Source: DAOUBP01 sp964474695 | GTDB lineage: Bacteria; Chloroflexota; Anaerolineae; CG2-30-64-16 | Direction: 5' to 3' | Assembly: GCA_964474695.1 (NCBI GenBank) | Contig: CAYYTK010000023.1 | Span: 10,630-74,629, forward strand | DNA: 64,000 nt | Shown: piece after piece, positions 1-7,677 of the stretch | How positions within the stretch are numbered: position 1 is the first letter of the stretch | Layout: every line of letters begins with the position of its first letter | Notes under the pieces: generated by a model | Databases searched by the model: none | Told to the model about the DNA's origin: nothing | The model's input: the letters and a program-made list of their open reading frames with translations, nothing else | Made by a program: the position numbers and the translations under genes

Positions 1-11
1 CTAATGGCCAC

Positions 12-527
12 TCACCACCGCTCGTACCGCACCAGGTCGGCCAGCGGCTTGCGCTCCTTCACCCGCGGCGGGTCGGCCGGATATCCGAGCGGGGTGAACA
101 ACACCGGCTCGACCCCCTCAGGCAGCCCCAGGCTTTCCCGCGCCGCGGCCGGGTTGAAGGCCGCGATCCAGCATGTGCCCAGCCCCAGCTCGGTCGCGGC
201 CAGCACCATGTGATCCATCACGATGGTCGCGTCCACATCCGCGTGGCTCTTGCCGTCGTACCGCGTGCGCTGCCACGCCTCCGCCCCCACCGTGCAGACG
301 CACAAGATCAGCGGCGCCTGCACGAACCAATCGCGGTGATAGATGCGGCCCAGCTCGGCCTCGCGGCCCCGCGTGTGGATCACGATGATGCGGAACGGCT
401 GCTTGTTCGCTGCGGTCGGCGCCAGCCGGCCGGCCTCCAGCACCTGGGCCAGCAGTTCGTCCGGCACGGGGTCCGGCTTGTAGCCGCGCACGCTGTAGCG
501 TTGGCGGATCAGTTCTTGAAATTCCAT
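12..527 (-). CDS. Nitroreductase family protein
   Basis: A 171-residue flavin-dependent oxidoreductase of the nitroreductase family, expected to be cytosolic and to reduce nitro-aromatic, quinone or similar substrates with NAD(P)H through FMN; the substrate cannot be told. The N-terminus has the family's FMN-phosphate signature (RQRYSVRGY, residues 8-16), followed by a PTAANKQPF segment near residue 40 and a C-terminal GYP turn near residue 149. Length is typical of a single-domain member. The start is supported by AAGGAA about 8 nt upstream. It is the last complete gene at the left edge and is separated from the next gene by an octamer repeat. Confidence 0.85.
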   Translation of the reverse strand: MEFQELIRQRYSVRGYKPDPVPDELLAQVLEAGRLAPTAANKQPFRIIVIHTRGREAELGRIYHRDWFVQAPLILCVCTVGAEAWQRTRYDGKSHADVDATIVMDHMVLAATELGLGTCWIAAFNPAAARESLGLPEGVEPVLFTPLGYPADPPRVKERKPLADLVRYERW

Positions 528-587
528 AGCGATTCCTTTCAGGTCGAGAGATAGAACAACGAATCAACGGGACTTATCGAATCGAAC

Positions 588-747
588 GCCGCTTCGCTGA
601 TTCGCCGATTCGCCGCTTCGCCGCTTCGCCGCTTCGCTGATTCGCTGATTCGCTGATTCGCCGCTACGCCGCTACGCCGCTACGCTGATTCGCTGATTCG
701 CCGCTTCGCCGCTTCGCTGATTCGCCGATTCGCCGATTCGCTGATTC
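588..747. repeat. Octamer tandem repeat, 20 units
   Basis: Exactly 20 contiguous 8-bp units of the form GCYGMTTC or GCCGCTAC, in blocks of identical variants (for example three GCCGCTTC, three GCTGATTC, three GCCGCTAC). The array ends inside the stop codon of the methyltransferase gene that lies to its right, so the repeat supplies part of the TGA. The 528-587 stretch before it holds nothing recognisable. Confidence 0.9.
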
Positions 748-1453
748 ATTTGACCGCCCCAAAAGCCGCAAAGCACCCGTTCTTGTGCAGCACCTCGACC
801 GTCGGGAAGCCGACTTCGCGCAGCAGGTCGATCTGGTACAGCAGCGAGCGCGGGGTGTCTTCCTGCTCGATATAGCCGAATACGTGGTCGCGGTACGCCT
901 CGTCCTTCAGGCCGGCCAGGTATGCGCCGTAACGCTGCCACATCAGCGCCTGGACCGCGGGCGCCGAATGTTCGACCAGGTCGGCGATCCAGAACGAGCC
1001 GCCGGGCCGGAGCGCGGTGTAGCACTTGGCGAAGACGGCCTGCCATTCCGCGTCGGTGCGCAGGTGGTGGAACACCGCGGCGGCCAGGATGATATCGAAG
1101 CGCGCCTCGCCCAGCCGGGCCGCCCGGATATCCGTCTGGATCGTGAAGATATTCGCCCCGGTCACCGCCGCAACGCGCTGCAGCGCGCGGTCCAGCATCG
1201 GGCGGCTGAGGTCGATCAGGGTGACGTTGAGATCGGGCAGCAGCTCCAGCAGCTTGAGGGTGTAGTTGCCCGCGCCGCAGCCGATGTCGAGGACGTGCAG
1301 CGCGGCCGGCGTTGTCGCGGCCGCCGCGCGCACGATGAGATCCATGATCAGCGCCGCATCCACCATGGTCGACTGGCCGGTCTCCAGGTCGGAGAAGCGC
1401 TCAACGTCGGCATCGAAGCGCCGGCGGATTTCGTCGACGGTGGATTTCTTCAT
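746..1453 (-). CDS. Class I SAM-dependent methyltransferase
   Basis: A 235-residue cytosolic methyltransferase of the Rossmann class. Motif I (LDIGCGAG) is at residues 55-62, an acidic residue ending strand beta-2 (LIDLS) follows near residue 79, and the HHLRTD and LRPGG segments are in the usual later positions. The C-terminal third resembles CmoA-like and other small-molecule methyltransferases, but the substrate is not inferable. A GGGAGG ribosome site sits 6 nt before the ATG. It lies 33 nt after the TIR gene in the same direction and may share its transcript. The stop codon abuts an octamer array. Confidence 0.85.
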   Translation of the reverse strand: MKKSTVDEIRRRFDADVERFSDLETGQSTMVDAALIMDLIVRAAAATTPAALHVLDIGCGAGNYTLKLLELLPDLNVTLIDLSRPMLDRALQRVAAVTGANIFTIQTDIRAARLGEARFDIILAAAVFHHLRTDAEWQAVFAKCYTALRPGGSFWIADLVEHSAPAVQALMWQRYGAYLAGLKDEAYRDHVFGYIEQEDTPRSLLYQIDLLREVGFPTVEVLHKNGCFAAFGAVK

Positions 1454-1486
1454 GCGTCGCCTCCCACCATCACGCAGAATAACGAA

Positions 1487-2251
1487 TCAGTTGTGCAACC
1501 GGCTCTCGAATATTCCATACTGAAACGCGGCCGACTCTTTCAACTGCGCGAGCAGCTGCGGCACCTGACCGCTGCTCTCGCAGAAGACGATGAGGCGTTG
1601 CACTTTGTCGGGCTTGCTCATTCCGCCTGCGAACTGCTCGTACACCGGCCTGAAATAGTCGTAGCAGAAGTTCGTCAGCTCCCCGTCGGTGAACGCGGCC
1701 ATCAGCAGCTCGCGCAGGGCGGCCGTGTTCCACTCGGCCTTGCTGGGCGGCGGGCCTTCGGTGGCCGGTGGAGGTGGGGCCTCCTGCGGCGCGGCCCCTG
1801 GCGCAGGCGCAGCAGCGGGGTCCGCAGCCGGTGCGGCCAGCGCCGCGAGCAGGCGCTGCCACACATAGGCCGCCTCTTCCTCATCGGTGAGATCAACGTA
1901 ATTCAGAATCCCGATGCGCTGCGGCAGCGCCACCTTTTCGGCGATCAGCGGGATCAGCCGGGACTTCTGGTTGATCGGGTCGAGCGTCTGCAGCATGAGG
2001 TTCTCGAACTCGGCCCACGCGCTGGTCAGGTAGGACGCGGTCAGCACCAGCAGGGTGTGACGGCTGGTCACCACTGCCCGCTCCATCTCCTTGATGATCG
2101 GCGCGCCGATGCGGAAATCGCGAGTGTCGATGCAGACTTTCAGGCCCGCGCCTTCCAGCCGCGGCAGCAGCTCACGGCGCACCCAGGCCTTGTCGCGGTG
2201 GCTGTACGAGATGAAGACGTCGTAGGCGAATTCCGGTGGCGTTGCAGGCAT
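1487..2251 (-). CDS. TIR domain protein with C-terminal effector-associated domain
   Basis: A 254-residue protein with an N-terminal TIR domain (FISYSHRDKAW, residues 13-23) and the box around LTSAWAEFE (W79, E83), where the glutamate occupies the position of the catalytic residue in NAD-cleaving TIR domains. A Pro/Ala-rich linker spans about 135-170. The last 75 residues (LRELLMAAF to LLAQLKE) are an all-helical region that resembles effector-associated domains, the small adaptor domains that couple sensors and effectors in bacterial conflict systems. The family role (NADase or adaptor in antiphage defence) is known for relatives; the partner here is not known. Ribosome site GAGG 7 nt before the ATG; a small antitoxin-like gene ends 25 nt upstream. 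Confidence 0.8.
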   Translation of the reverse strand: MPATPPEFAYDVFISYSHRDKAWVRRELLPRLEGAGLKVCIDTRDFRIGAPIIKEMERAVVTSRHTLLVLTASYLTSAWAEFENLMLQTLDPINQKSRLIPLIAEKVALPQRIGILNYVDLTDEEEAAYVWQRLLAALAAPAADPAAAPAPGAAPQEAPPPPATEGPPPSKAEWNTAALRELLMAAFTDGELTNFCYDYFRPVYEQFAGGMSKPDKVQRLIVFCESSGQVPQLLAQLKESAAFQYGIFESRLHN

Positions 2252-2276
2252 CTGTCACCTCAATAGTCACGCGCGT

Positions 2277-2576
2277 TCACACTGTGACCCCTGAAAGAAT
2301 CAGCAGCTTGTGCTCCCAAAGATCCAGTCCGCGCTTGGCCGCGTACCAGTCAAAGTAGACCGCGTCGTCTCCCAGCGCGCCCGCCTCGAATTTCTCCATG
2401 AATTCATCGGATAGCATGCCTAGTTGCTTTTCGAATGCCTTGCAGGTGCGCTCGAAATGGGCGCGCCGCACTTTGGCCAGCTCGGTTTCACGGCGTAGCG
2501 CGTCGCCTACTACACTTCTTGCATCTTTTAATTCAATCTTTCGAGAGAAATGAGCTTTCAACGCTAATGCAGCCAT
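2277..2576 (-). CDS. Small helical protein, antitoxin-like
   Basis: A 99-residue protein without a firm family. I start it at 2576, not at an earlier ATG at 2636, because TAGGAG lies 8 nt before this ATG. The sequence is helical and charged; its C-terminal half (segment around KFEAGALGDD, residues 68-77, then an aromatic FDW and a KLLILSGV end) resembles small proteins that in other genomes sit beside DUF6516-type toxins as antitoxins. No such toxin is next to it: the next gene in the same direction is the TIR protein. Toxin-antitoxin function is inference from a motif pattern only. Confidence 0.55.
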   Translation of the reverse strand: MAALALKAHFSRKIELKDARSVVGDALRRETELAKVRRAHFERTCKAFEKQLGMLSDEFMEKFEAGALGDDAVYFDWYAAKRGLDLWEHKLLILSGVTV

Positions 2577-2734
2577 TTTGCCTACTCCTACATGGTTTTG
2601 CAGAGATATAATACCATAAACCGCAGCGCCCGGCAATGGACAGAAACCGCCCGACCGGTTAAGATATCAATTCATGGTTGGGTAGGGGCAGGTCTTGCAC
2701 TTGCCCCTACAAGAGATTCTGGAGGGGAGGTCAC

Positions 2735-3736
2735 ATGGAATACCGCGTTCTTGGCCGCACGGGCGTGCAGGTGTCGCGCCTCTGTTTCGGCACGATGTCG
2801 TTCGGCGGCGATGCCGACGAGGCAACCTCCGCCGCGATGTTCAACCGCTGTCGCGATGCGGGCATCAACTTCTTCGACTGCGCCAACGTCTATGCCGGCG
2901 GCCGCTCCGAGGAGATCCTGGGCCGGCTGATCGCCGGGAGCCGCGACGACCTGGTGATCACGTCCAAGGTGCATTTCCCGGTGGGGCCGGATGTGAACCA
3001 GCGCGGCCTCTCGCGGCGGCACATCATGCTTCAGGCCGAGGCCAGCCTGCGCCGGCTGGGCACCGACCGGCTGGACCTCTACTTCGTCCACAGCTTCGAT
3101 GCGCTGACGCCCATCGATGAGACGCTGCGGGCGCTCGATGACCTGGTCGCCGCGGGCAAGATCCTCTATCCCGCGGTGAGCAACTGGGCTGCCTGGCAGA
3201 TCGCCAAAGCGCTGGGCCTCTCCGCGCTGCACGGGATGGCCCGCTTCCAGTGCATCCAGCCGATGTACAACCTCGTCAAGCGCCAGGCCGAGGTCGAGAT
3301 CCTGCCCCTGGCCGCGTCCGAAGGGCTGGGAGTGATCTCGTACAGCCCGTTGGGCGGCGGGCTGTTGAGCGGCAAGTACGGCGTGGGCTTCCGGCCCGAC
3401 GGCGGGCGCCTGCAGGAGAATCCGATCTACACGCGGCGCTACGGCGAGGCGGCCTACTACGAGGTCGTGGATCGCTTCGTCGCGTATGCCCAGGTGCGCG
3501 GCATCCACCCCGCGGCGCTGGCGGTCGCCTGGGTGATGGCGCACCCCGCGATCACCGCACCGATCATCGGCGCGCGCAATCTCGAGCAGCTTGAGGCGTC
3601 GCTGGCCGCGCTCGAGGTCGCCATGACCCCCGCGTGGCGCGCGGAAATCTCGGCGCTGTCGCCCGAACCGCCGCCGGCCACCGATCGCAGCGAGGAGAAA
3701 ACCGGCCTCACGTACTCGGGAACGCAGCCGAAATAA
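2735..3736 (+). CDS. Aldo/keto reductase
   Basis: A 333-residue NADPH-dependent oxidoreductase of the AKR superfamily with a TIM-barrel fold, reducing aldehydes or ketones. The catalytic set is visible: Asp and Tyr in NFFDCANVYAGG, Lys in ITSKVHFP and His in DLYFVHSFD. The nucleotide-binding end (SPLGGGLLSGKY and later PIIGARNLEQLE) is complete. The start at 2735 is chosen over an upstream in-frame ATG (2678) because GGAGGGGAGG precedes it and because the family begins with a MEYRVLGRTG-like strand. Substrate unknown. Confidence 0.9.
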   Translation: MEYRVLGRTGVQVSRLCFGTMSFGGDADEATSAAMFNRCRDAGINFFDCANVYAGGRSEEILGRLIAGSRDDLVITSKVHFPVGPDVNQRGLSRRHIMLQAEASLRRLGTDRLDLYFVHSFDALTPIDETLRALDDLVAAGKILYPAVSNWAAWQIAKALGLSALHGMARFQCIQPMYNLVKRQAEVEILPLAASEGLGVISYSPLGGGLLSGKYGVGFRPDGGRLQENPIYTRRYGEAAYYEVVDRFVAYAQVRGIHPAALAVAWVMAHPAITAPIIGARNLEQLEASLAALEVAMTPAWRAEISALSPEPPPATDRSEEKTGLTYSGTQPK

Positions 3737-3760
3737 GCGAGAGGCTCCGGCTTGAGCGAG

Positions 3761-3786
3761 ATGCCCGCGGCGAAACCCGCGGGCAT
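3761..3786 (+). terminator. Hairpin after the aldo/keto reductase gene
   Basis: Perfect 10-bp stem ATGCCCGCGG / CCGCGGGCAT with a 6-nt loop, 24 nt after the stop codon. It lacks a clear T-run, so it is either a weak intrinsic terminator or an mRNA 3' end stabiliser. Confidence 0.5.
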
Positions 3787-3920
3787 TCTGCTGCGTAGAG
3801 GATTGAGATGGGCCGGTTCGTCTGTCAGTCACGTGTCGGCAATAATTCGGGCAGACCCGCCCGCCTGTGGTATACTACCTGTGATGGGCGCGAGAGGCGC
3901 ACCTTTCCAGGAGCGGCGCA

Positions 3921-5888
3921 ATGAAACAAAAGTGGCTCTCCATAATCGTGCTGGCGTTGATCCTGCTGCTTTCGTTCGGCAGCCTGGCCGGCGCACAATC
4001 GAAAACACTCTACTGGCAGCGCTACGACGTTGACATTACCGTGTTGCTGAACAGCGACCTGCGCGTGGTGGAGACGCAGGAGCTGGTGTTTACCAACGGT
4101 TCGTTCAGTTTCGGCGTGCGCTCGATTGCACTCAACCGGCTGGATGATGTCTTCGATGTTGCCGTGAGTGAGCCTGATGGGACGCAGTACCAATACTCGG
4201 ATCTGGACGCGCCCTACACGTTCCGCACCTACCAGGAGGGCGGCAATCTCAACGTGCGCTACAACTTCCCGCCCAGCAGCGACAGCCGGCGCACCATCAT
4301 CATCAGCTACACCGTATCCGGCGCGCTGCGTTTCTATCCGGAGAACGGCGTGGATCAGCTCGATTGGAAGGCGATCCCCTCGGGCAACCCCTTCCCGACT
4401 CAGACCTCGACGATCACGCTGCATGTGCCCGAGCCGGCCACCTTCACCAACTACGGCCTGTACGGCGCGGAGGGCGAGGCGGCCTTTGTGGAGGGCCAGC
4501 GCGACGCCTCCATTGTGGTTGCCGGGCGCATCGAGGCGGGCCAGGAAGTGGAAGTGGTGGCTGAGTGGCAGCACGGCATCGTGACGGGCCAACCCGCGGC
4601 GTGGCAGCAGCAGTTGGACGCGGAGGCCGCAGCGCGGGCGCAGAAGGAAGCGTTCCAGCAGAAGTGGGGGTCGACCCTCACCCTGGGATTCGGCGCGTTG
4701 GGCGGCCTGTTGGCCATCGGCGGGCCGGTATTGCTGTACCTGTGGTGGCATCGCAAGGGCCGCGACCATCCCGTGGGCCTGATTGCCGACTACCTGCCGG
4801 AGCCGCCCTCCGACCTGCCCGCAGGCATGGTGGGCACGCTGATCGACGAGCGCGCCGATTTGCAGGATATCCTGGCCTCGATCGTCGACCTGGCCCGCCG
4901 CGGCTACATCGAGATCGAGGAAAAACGCGAGGCGGGCTTCATGGGCATCGGCAGCAGCTCCGACTTCGTCTACCGGAAGAAGAAGGGGCCCGAGGGGCTG
5001 CGCACCTTTGAGCAGATGCTGATGAAGAAGATGTTCGGCTCGTCGCGCACGGAAGTGGAGCTCTCGGACCTCAAGAATAAGTTCTTCGCCGAGCTACCGG
5101 CGCTGCGCAAGGAGCTGTACACCGCCGTGGTGCAGGAGGGCTTCTTCAAAGAAAGCCCCGACACCACGCGCAGCCGCTACGGCTGCCTGGGCGTGGTGGC
5201 TTTGCTTGTGGCCACCGGCTTGCTGTTCACGCTTGTGGCGGCGCTGGCGCAATACACCAATGCCGTCTTCTGTGTGCCGCTGGGCACCGGAGTGATCGCC
5301 ATCGGCATCATCATCATGGCCCGCCACATGCCGCAGCGCACCGAGTCGGGATCTGAGGCGTACGCGCGCTGGAACGCCTTCAAGCGCTACCTGGCGAATC
5401 TGGAGAAATACACCAAGGTTGAAGAGGCGGCTGCCGGCTTCGATCGCTACCTGCCGTATGCGATCGCGTTCGGGCTGGAAGACAGCTTCCTTAAGAGGTT
5501 CCAGTCGGTGGAGGCGCCCGCCCCCACCTGGTGGATCCCGTATGACACCGGGCGGCCGTACTACGACCGCCGGCGCGATACAGGCGCCGGGCCGGCCACC
5601 AGCCCGATCGGCCGTACGCCGGGCCATGCGGCGCCGGTGGAAGGGGGCAGCTCGCGGCCGTCGCTGGAGGGCATGTCGCGCGGCCTGGGCAGCTCGCTGT
5701 CCGGCATGAGTGCGGGCCTGGGCTCCATGCTGTCGCAGACCGCGCGGACCCTGACCAGCACCCCTGCGCCGAGCAGCGGGGGCGGCGGTTTTTCGAGCGG
5801 CGGCCGTGGCTTCGGCGGCGGCGGGTTTTCGGGCGGCGGCGGCTTCAGCGGCGGCGGCAGCGGCGGCGGCGGCAGCAGTTTCGGATAA
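3921..5888 (+). CDS. DUF2207 domain membrane protein
   Basis: A 655-residue membrane protein. A signal peptide covers about residues 1-26 (ends GAQS). An extracytoplasmic beta-rich DUF2207 domain follows (about 27-245), then a membrane segment near 252-274, a cytoplasmic domain, and two more membrane segments near 419-466. The last 50 residues are Ser/Gly-rich (GGGGFSGGG type), a common end in this family. AGGAG is 7 nt before the ATG, and an extended -10 (TGGTATACT, 3868-3876) lies upstream. It opens a run of five same-strand genes ending in an SPFH protein, which suggests a shared envelope role. Exact function of DUF2207 is not established. Confidence 0.85.
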   Translation: MKQKWLSIIVLALILLLSFGSLAGAQSKTLYWQRYDVDITVLLNSDLRVVETQELVFTNGSFSFGVRSIALNRLDDVFDVAVSEPDGTQYQYSDLDAPYTFRTYQEGGNLNVRYNFPPSSDSRRTIIISYTVSGALRFYPENGVDQLDWKAIPSGNPFPTQTSTITLHVPEPATFTNYGLYGAEGEAAFVEGQRDASIVVAGRIEAGQEVEVVAEWQHGIVTGQPAAWQQQLDAEAAARAQKEAFQQKWGSTLTLGFGALGGLLAIGGPVLLYLWWHRKGRDHPVGLIADYLPEPPSDLPAGMVGTLIDERADLQDILASIVDLARRGYIEIEEKREAGFMGIGSSSDFVYRKKKGPEGLRTFEQMLMKKMFGSSRTEVELSDLKNKFFAELPALRKELYTAVVQEGFFKESPDTTRSRYGCLGVVALLVATGLLFTLVAALAQYTNAVFCVPLGTGVIAIGIIIMARHMPQRTESGSEAYARWNAFKRYLANLEKYTKVEEAAAGFDRYLPYAIAFGLEDSFLKRFQSVEAPAPTWWIPYDTGRPYYDRRRDTGAGPATSPIGRTPGHAAPVEGGSSRPSLEGMSRGLGSSLSGMSAGLGSMLSQTARTLTSTPAPSSGGGGFSSGGRGFGGGGFSGGGGFSGGGSGGGGSSFG

Positions 5889-5911
5889 ATCACACGGATA
5901 AGGAGGTTCCC

Positions 5912-6439
5912 ATGCCCGGACAAGGTCGAACCATCGGTATGGTGTTGGTTGTGGTGGCGCTCATCGCCCTGATTGTCGTGGCGGCGTTGATGATCGGCCA
6001 GGTGTCGCAGGGTGAGACGACCGTCACCGGCGCGATCCTGGGAGTGTTGATTGCGCTGGTGGTTTTCGTGTTGCCGCTCGGCGGCGGCGGGTTCTATCTG
6101 CTCAACAAGGGCAAGCAGGAAACCGCCGAGTTCGCCGAGATCGCCAAACAAAAGAAGATCCTGAACATGGTGCTGGCCCAGGGCAAGGTGACGCTGTCCG
6201 AGGTTGCGTTGGAGATCGACACCCCCATGAACAAGGTCGAAGACATGGTGCGCGACCTGGTGGGCAAGAACCTCTTCAGCGGGGCGATCAACTGGCAGGA
6301 TGGCGTGCTCTACTCCAAGCAGGCCAGCGAGATGAAGGCCGACCGTAAGTGTCCGAACTGCGGCGGCCAGGTGGAGTTGGCCGGCAAGGGCGTGATCAAG
6401 TGCCCGTTCTGCGGGGCCGAGGTGTTTTTGGCGAGTTAG
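5912..6439 (+). CDS. Membrane protein with C-terminal zinc ribbon
   Basis: A 175-residue protein with two N-terminal membrane helices (about residues 10-30 and 42-65), a cytoplasmic helical middle that looks like a winged helix (KVTLSEVALEID and following), and a C-terminal zinc ribbon with two CxxC knuckles (CPNCGG and CPFCGA). It probably binds a partner at the inner face of the membrane. Ribosome site AAGGAGG 6 nt before the ATG. It lies 23 nt after the DUF2207 gene, so the two are probably one transcript. No named family recognised. Confidence 0.7.
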   Translation: MPGQGRTIGMVLVVVALIALIVVAALMIGQVSQGETTVTGAILGVLIALVVFVLPLGGGGFYLLNKGKQETAEFAEIAKQKKILNMVLAQGKVTLSEVALEIDTPMNKVEDMVRDLVGKNLFSGAINWQDGVLYSKQASEMKADRKCPNCGGQVELAGKGVIKCPFCGAEVFLAS

Positions 6440-6500
6440 TGAGAGAGTGCGGTAGTGAGATAGTGCGGTAGTGATTTAGTGCGTTGGTGAGATAGTCAGT
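6437..6500. repeat. 16-bp (two-octamer) tandem repeat, 4 units
   Basis: Four 16-bp units beginning TAGTGAGAGAGTGCGG and drifting by a few bases each; every unit is itself two octamers. The first unit starts exactly on the TAG stop codon of the upstream gene, the same relation to a stop codon seen for the octamer array at 588-747. Confidence 0.75.
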
Positions 6501-6522
6501 TGGGCGTTTGGGAGAGGGAGAA

Positions 6523-6957
6523 ATGAGTACTGCTGTGAAGAGTTATGTGCGGGAAGAGCCGGGGATGCCGTTCGTCATCCGCGTGCTGTGGTTCTTCCTG
6601 ATCGGTTGGCATGTGACGCTCTACTGGATCGTCGCAGCCTGGTTGCTGAACCTGACCGTCATCGGCATGCCCCTGGGGGTGTGGATGCTGAATCGGGCGC
6701 CGTTGGTGTTGACGCTGCGCATGCCGCGCGGGGTCAACGTGGCGGAAGCACGCGACGACACGATCGAATGGCGTTACCGCAGCGCGGCGCAGCGCCCGTT
6801 CCTGCTCCGGTTGATCTACTTCCTGTTGATCGGCTGGTGGTTCAGCTTGCTCTGGTCGTTACTGGCCTGGCTTCTGTGCGTGAGCATCATCGGCCTGCCG
6901 TTTGGCGTGTGGATGCTCAACCGCCTGCCGGAAGTAACCACGTTGATGCAGCATTAG
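6523..6957 (+). CDS. YccF domain inner membrane protein
   Basis: A 144-residue membrane protein containing the duplicated YccF domain: two copies of a hydrophobic hairpin ending in IGMPLGVWMLNR (about residues 45-58) and IGLPFGVWMLNR (about 123-136). Function of YccF is not established. The start at 6523 follows a purine-rich GGGAGAGGGAG stretch; an in-frame ATG at 6508 is less well placed. Member of the 3.9-8.7 kb membrane module. Confidence 0.85.
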   Translation: MSTAVKSYVREEPGMPFVIRVLWFFLIGWHVTLYWIVAAWLLNLTVIGMPLGVWMLNRAPLVLTLRMPRGVNVAEARDDTIEWRYRSAAQRPFLLRLIYFLLIGWWFSLLWSLLAWLLCVSIIGLPFGVWMLNRLPEVTTLMQH

Positions 6958-6998
6958 GTTTGAAGGTTAGGGGTTGGACATTAGCAAAGGAGAACCAG

Positions 6999-7520
6999 AT
7001 GGATCCAATCGAACAAGCCAAATCCAAGATGGGCAGCCTCGAGGCTGCGTTCGCGAAGCTGCCGGGCATCAAGGGCTACCGTGAGAAGGAGATGCGCCGC
7101 GACGCCGACAAACAGGTGCGCGAGACGCTGGCCCGCCGGCTGGAAAGCCGCCGGCGCAAACTGACCGCTTTGCAGGGCGACCTGTTGTCGACGGGCGGGA
7201 TCCTGTGGATGGACGACGTCGAGCGGGTGGTGGGCCGGCTTCAGTTGTTCATCGACCGTGTCAAGACCGCTTCCTACGGCTACGCGCCGATGTGGGGGTT
7301 GAACCGGGTGAAGGAAGCCGACCTGGACCGGCTGATCGCGTTCGATCAGTCGCTCTTTGAGGAAGCGGCCGGCCTGGATGCGGCCATCAGCGGCCTGGAA
7401 AGCGCCGTGAAAGCCAACGAAGGCATCAAGGAAGCGCTCGCGACCGTCGGCGACCTGGTGTCCGGCCTGAACGAAACCTTCAGCCGCCGGTCCGAAGTGA
7501 TCCAGAACCCGACCGAGTGA
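6999..7520 (+). CDS. Predicted coiled-coil protein of the SPFH module
   Basis: A 173-residue soluble, almost entirely helical and highly charged protein with no signal peptide. I do not recognise a family. Heptad-like spacing is visible from KEMRRDADKQ to the C-terminus. AAAGGAG precedes the ATG by 6 nt; a longer frame open from 6588 overlaps the YccF gene and is not credible. Its position between YccF and SPFH genes suggests a cytoplasmic peripheral membrane partner, by analogy with PspA-type proteins next to SPFH proteins; sequence similarity to PspA is not evident to me. Confidence 0.7.
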   Translation: MDPIEQAKSKMGSLEAAFAKLPGIKGYREKEMRRDADKQVRETLARRLESRRRKLTALQGDLLSTGGILWMDDVERVVGRLQLFIDRVKTASYGYAPMWGLNRVKEADLDRLIAFDQSLFEEAAGLDAAISGLESAVKANEGIKEALATVGDLVSGLNETFSRRSEVIQNPTE

Positions 7521-7522
7521 AT

Positions 7523-7645
7523 TACTGCGTACTACGTACTGCGTACTGCCTGACCCCACAACATCCGGCGACCAAGCAGTACGCAATACGCAGTACGCAA
7601 TACGCAGTACGCAATACGCAATACGCAGTACGCAATACGCAGTCC
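7523..7645. repeat. Heptamer arrays in inverted orientation
   Basis: Ten contiguous 7-bp units alternating GCAGTAC and GCAATAC occupy 7576-7645. Four units of the same family in opposite orientation (TACTGCG type) lie at 7523-7550, so the two arrays can pair into a long hairpin around a 25-nt loop. It fills the gap between the coiled-coil gene and the SPFH gene. Confidence 0.85.
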
Positions 7646-7677
7646 GCATCGTCAAGTAGCATCCAGGAGGGTATCAC

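Noticed and set aside
785..2266. Long plus-strand open frame opposite the methyltransferase and TIR genes
   Set aside because: It spans two well-supported minus-strand genes and their gap, has no ribosome site and codes for an Arg/Gln-rich sequence typical of high-GC antisense frames.
2672..3832. Minus-strand frame opposite the aldo/keto reductase
   Set aside because: The plus-strand frame has all four catalytic residues of the family; this one is its shadow.
5740..5888. Gly-rich end of the DUF2207 gene considered as a repeat-driven artefact
   Set aside because: A Ser/Gly-rich tail is normal in this family and the frame ends with a proper stop before a ribosome site.
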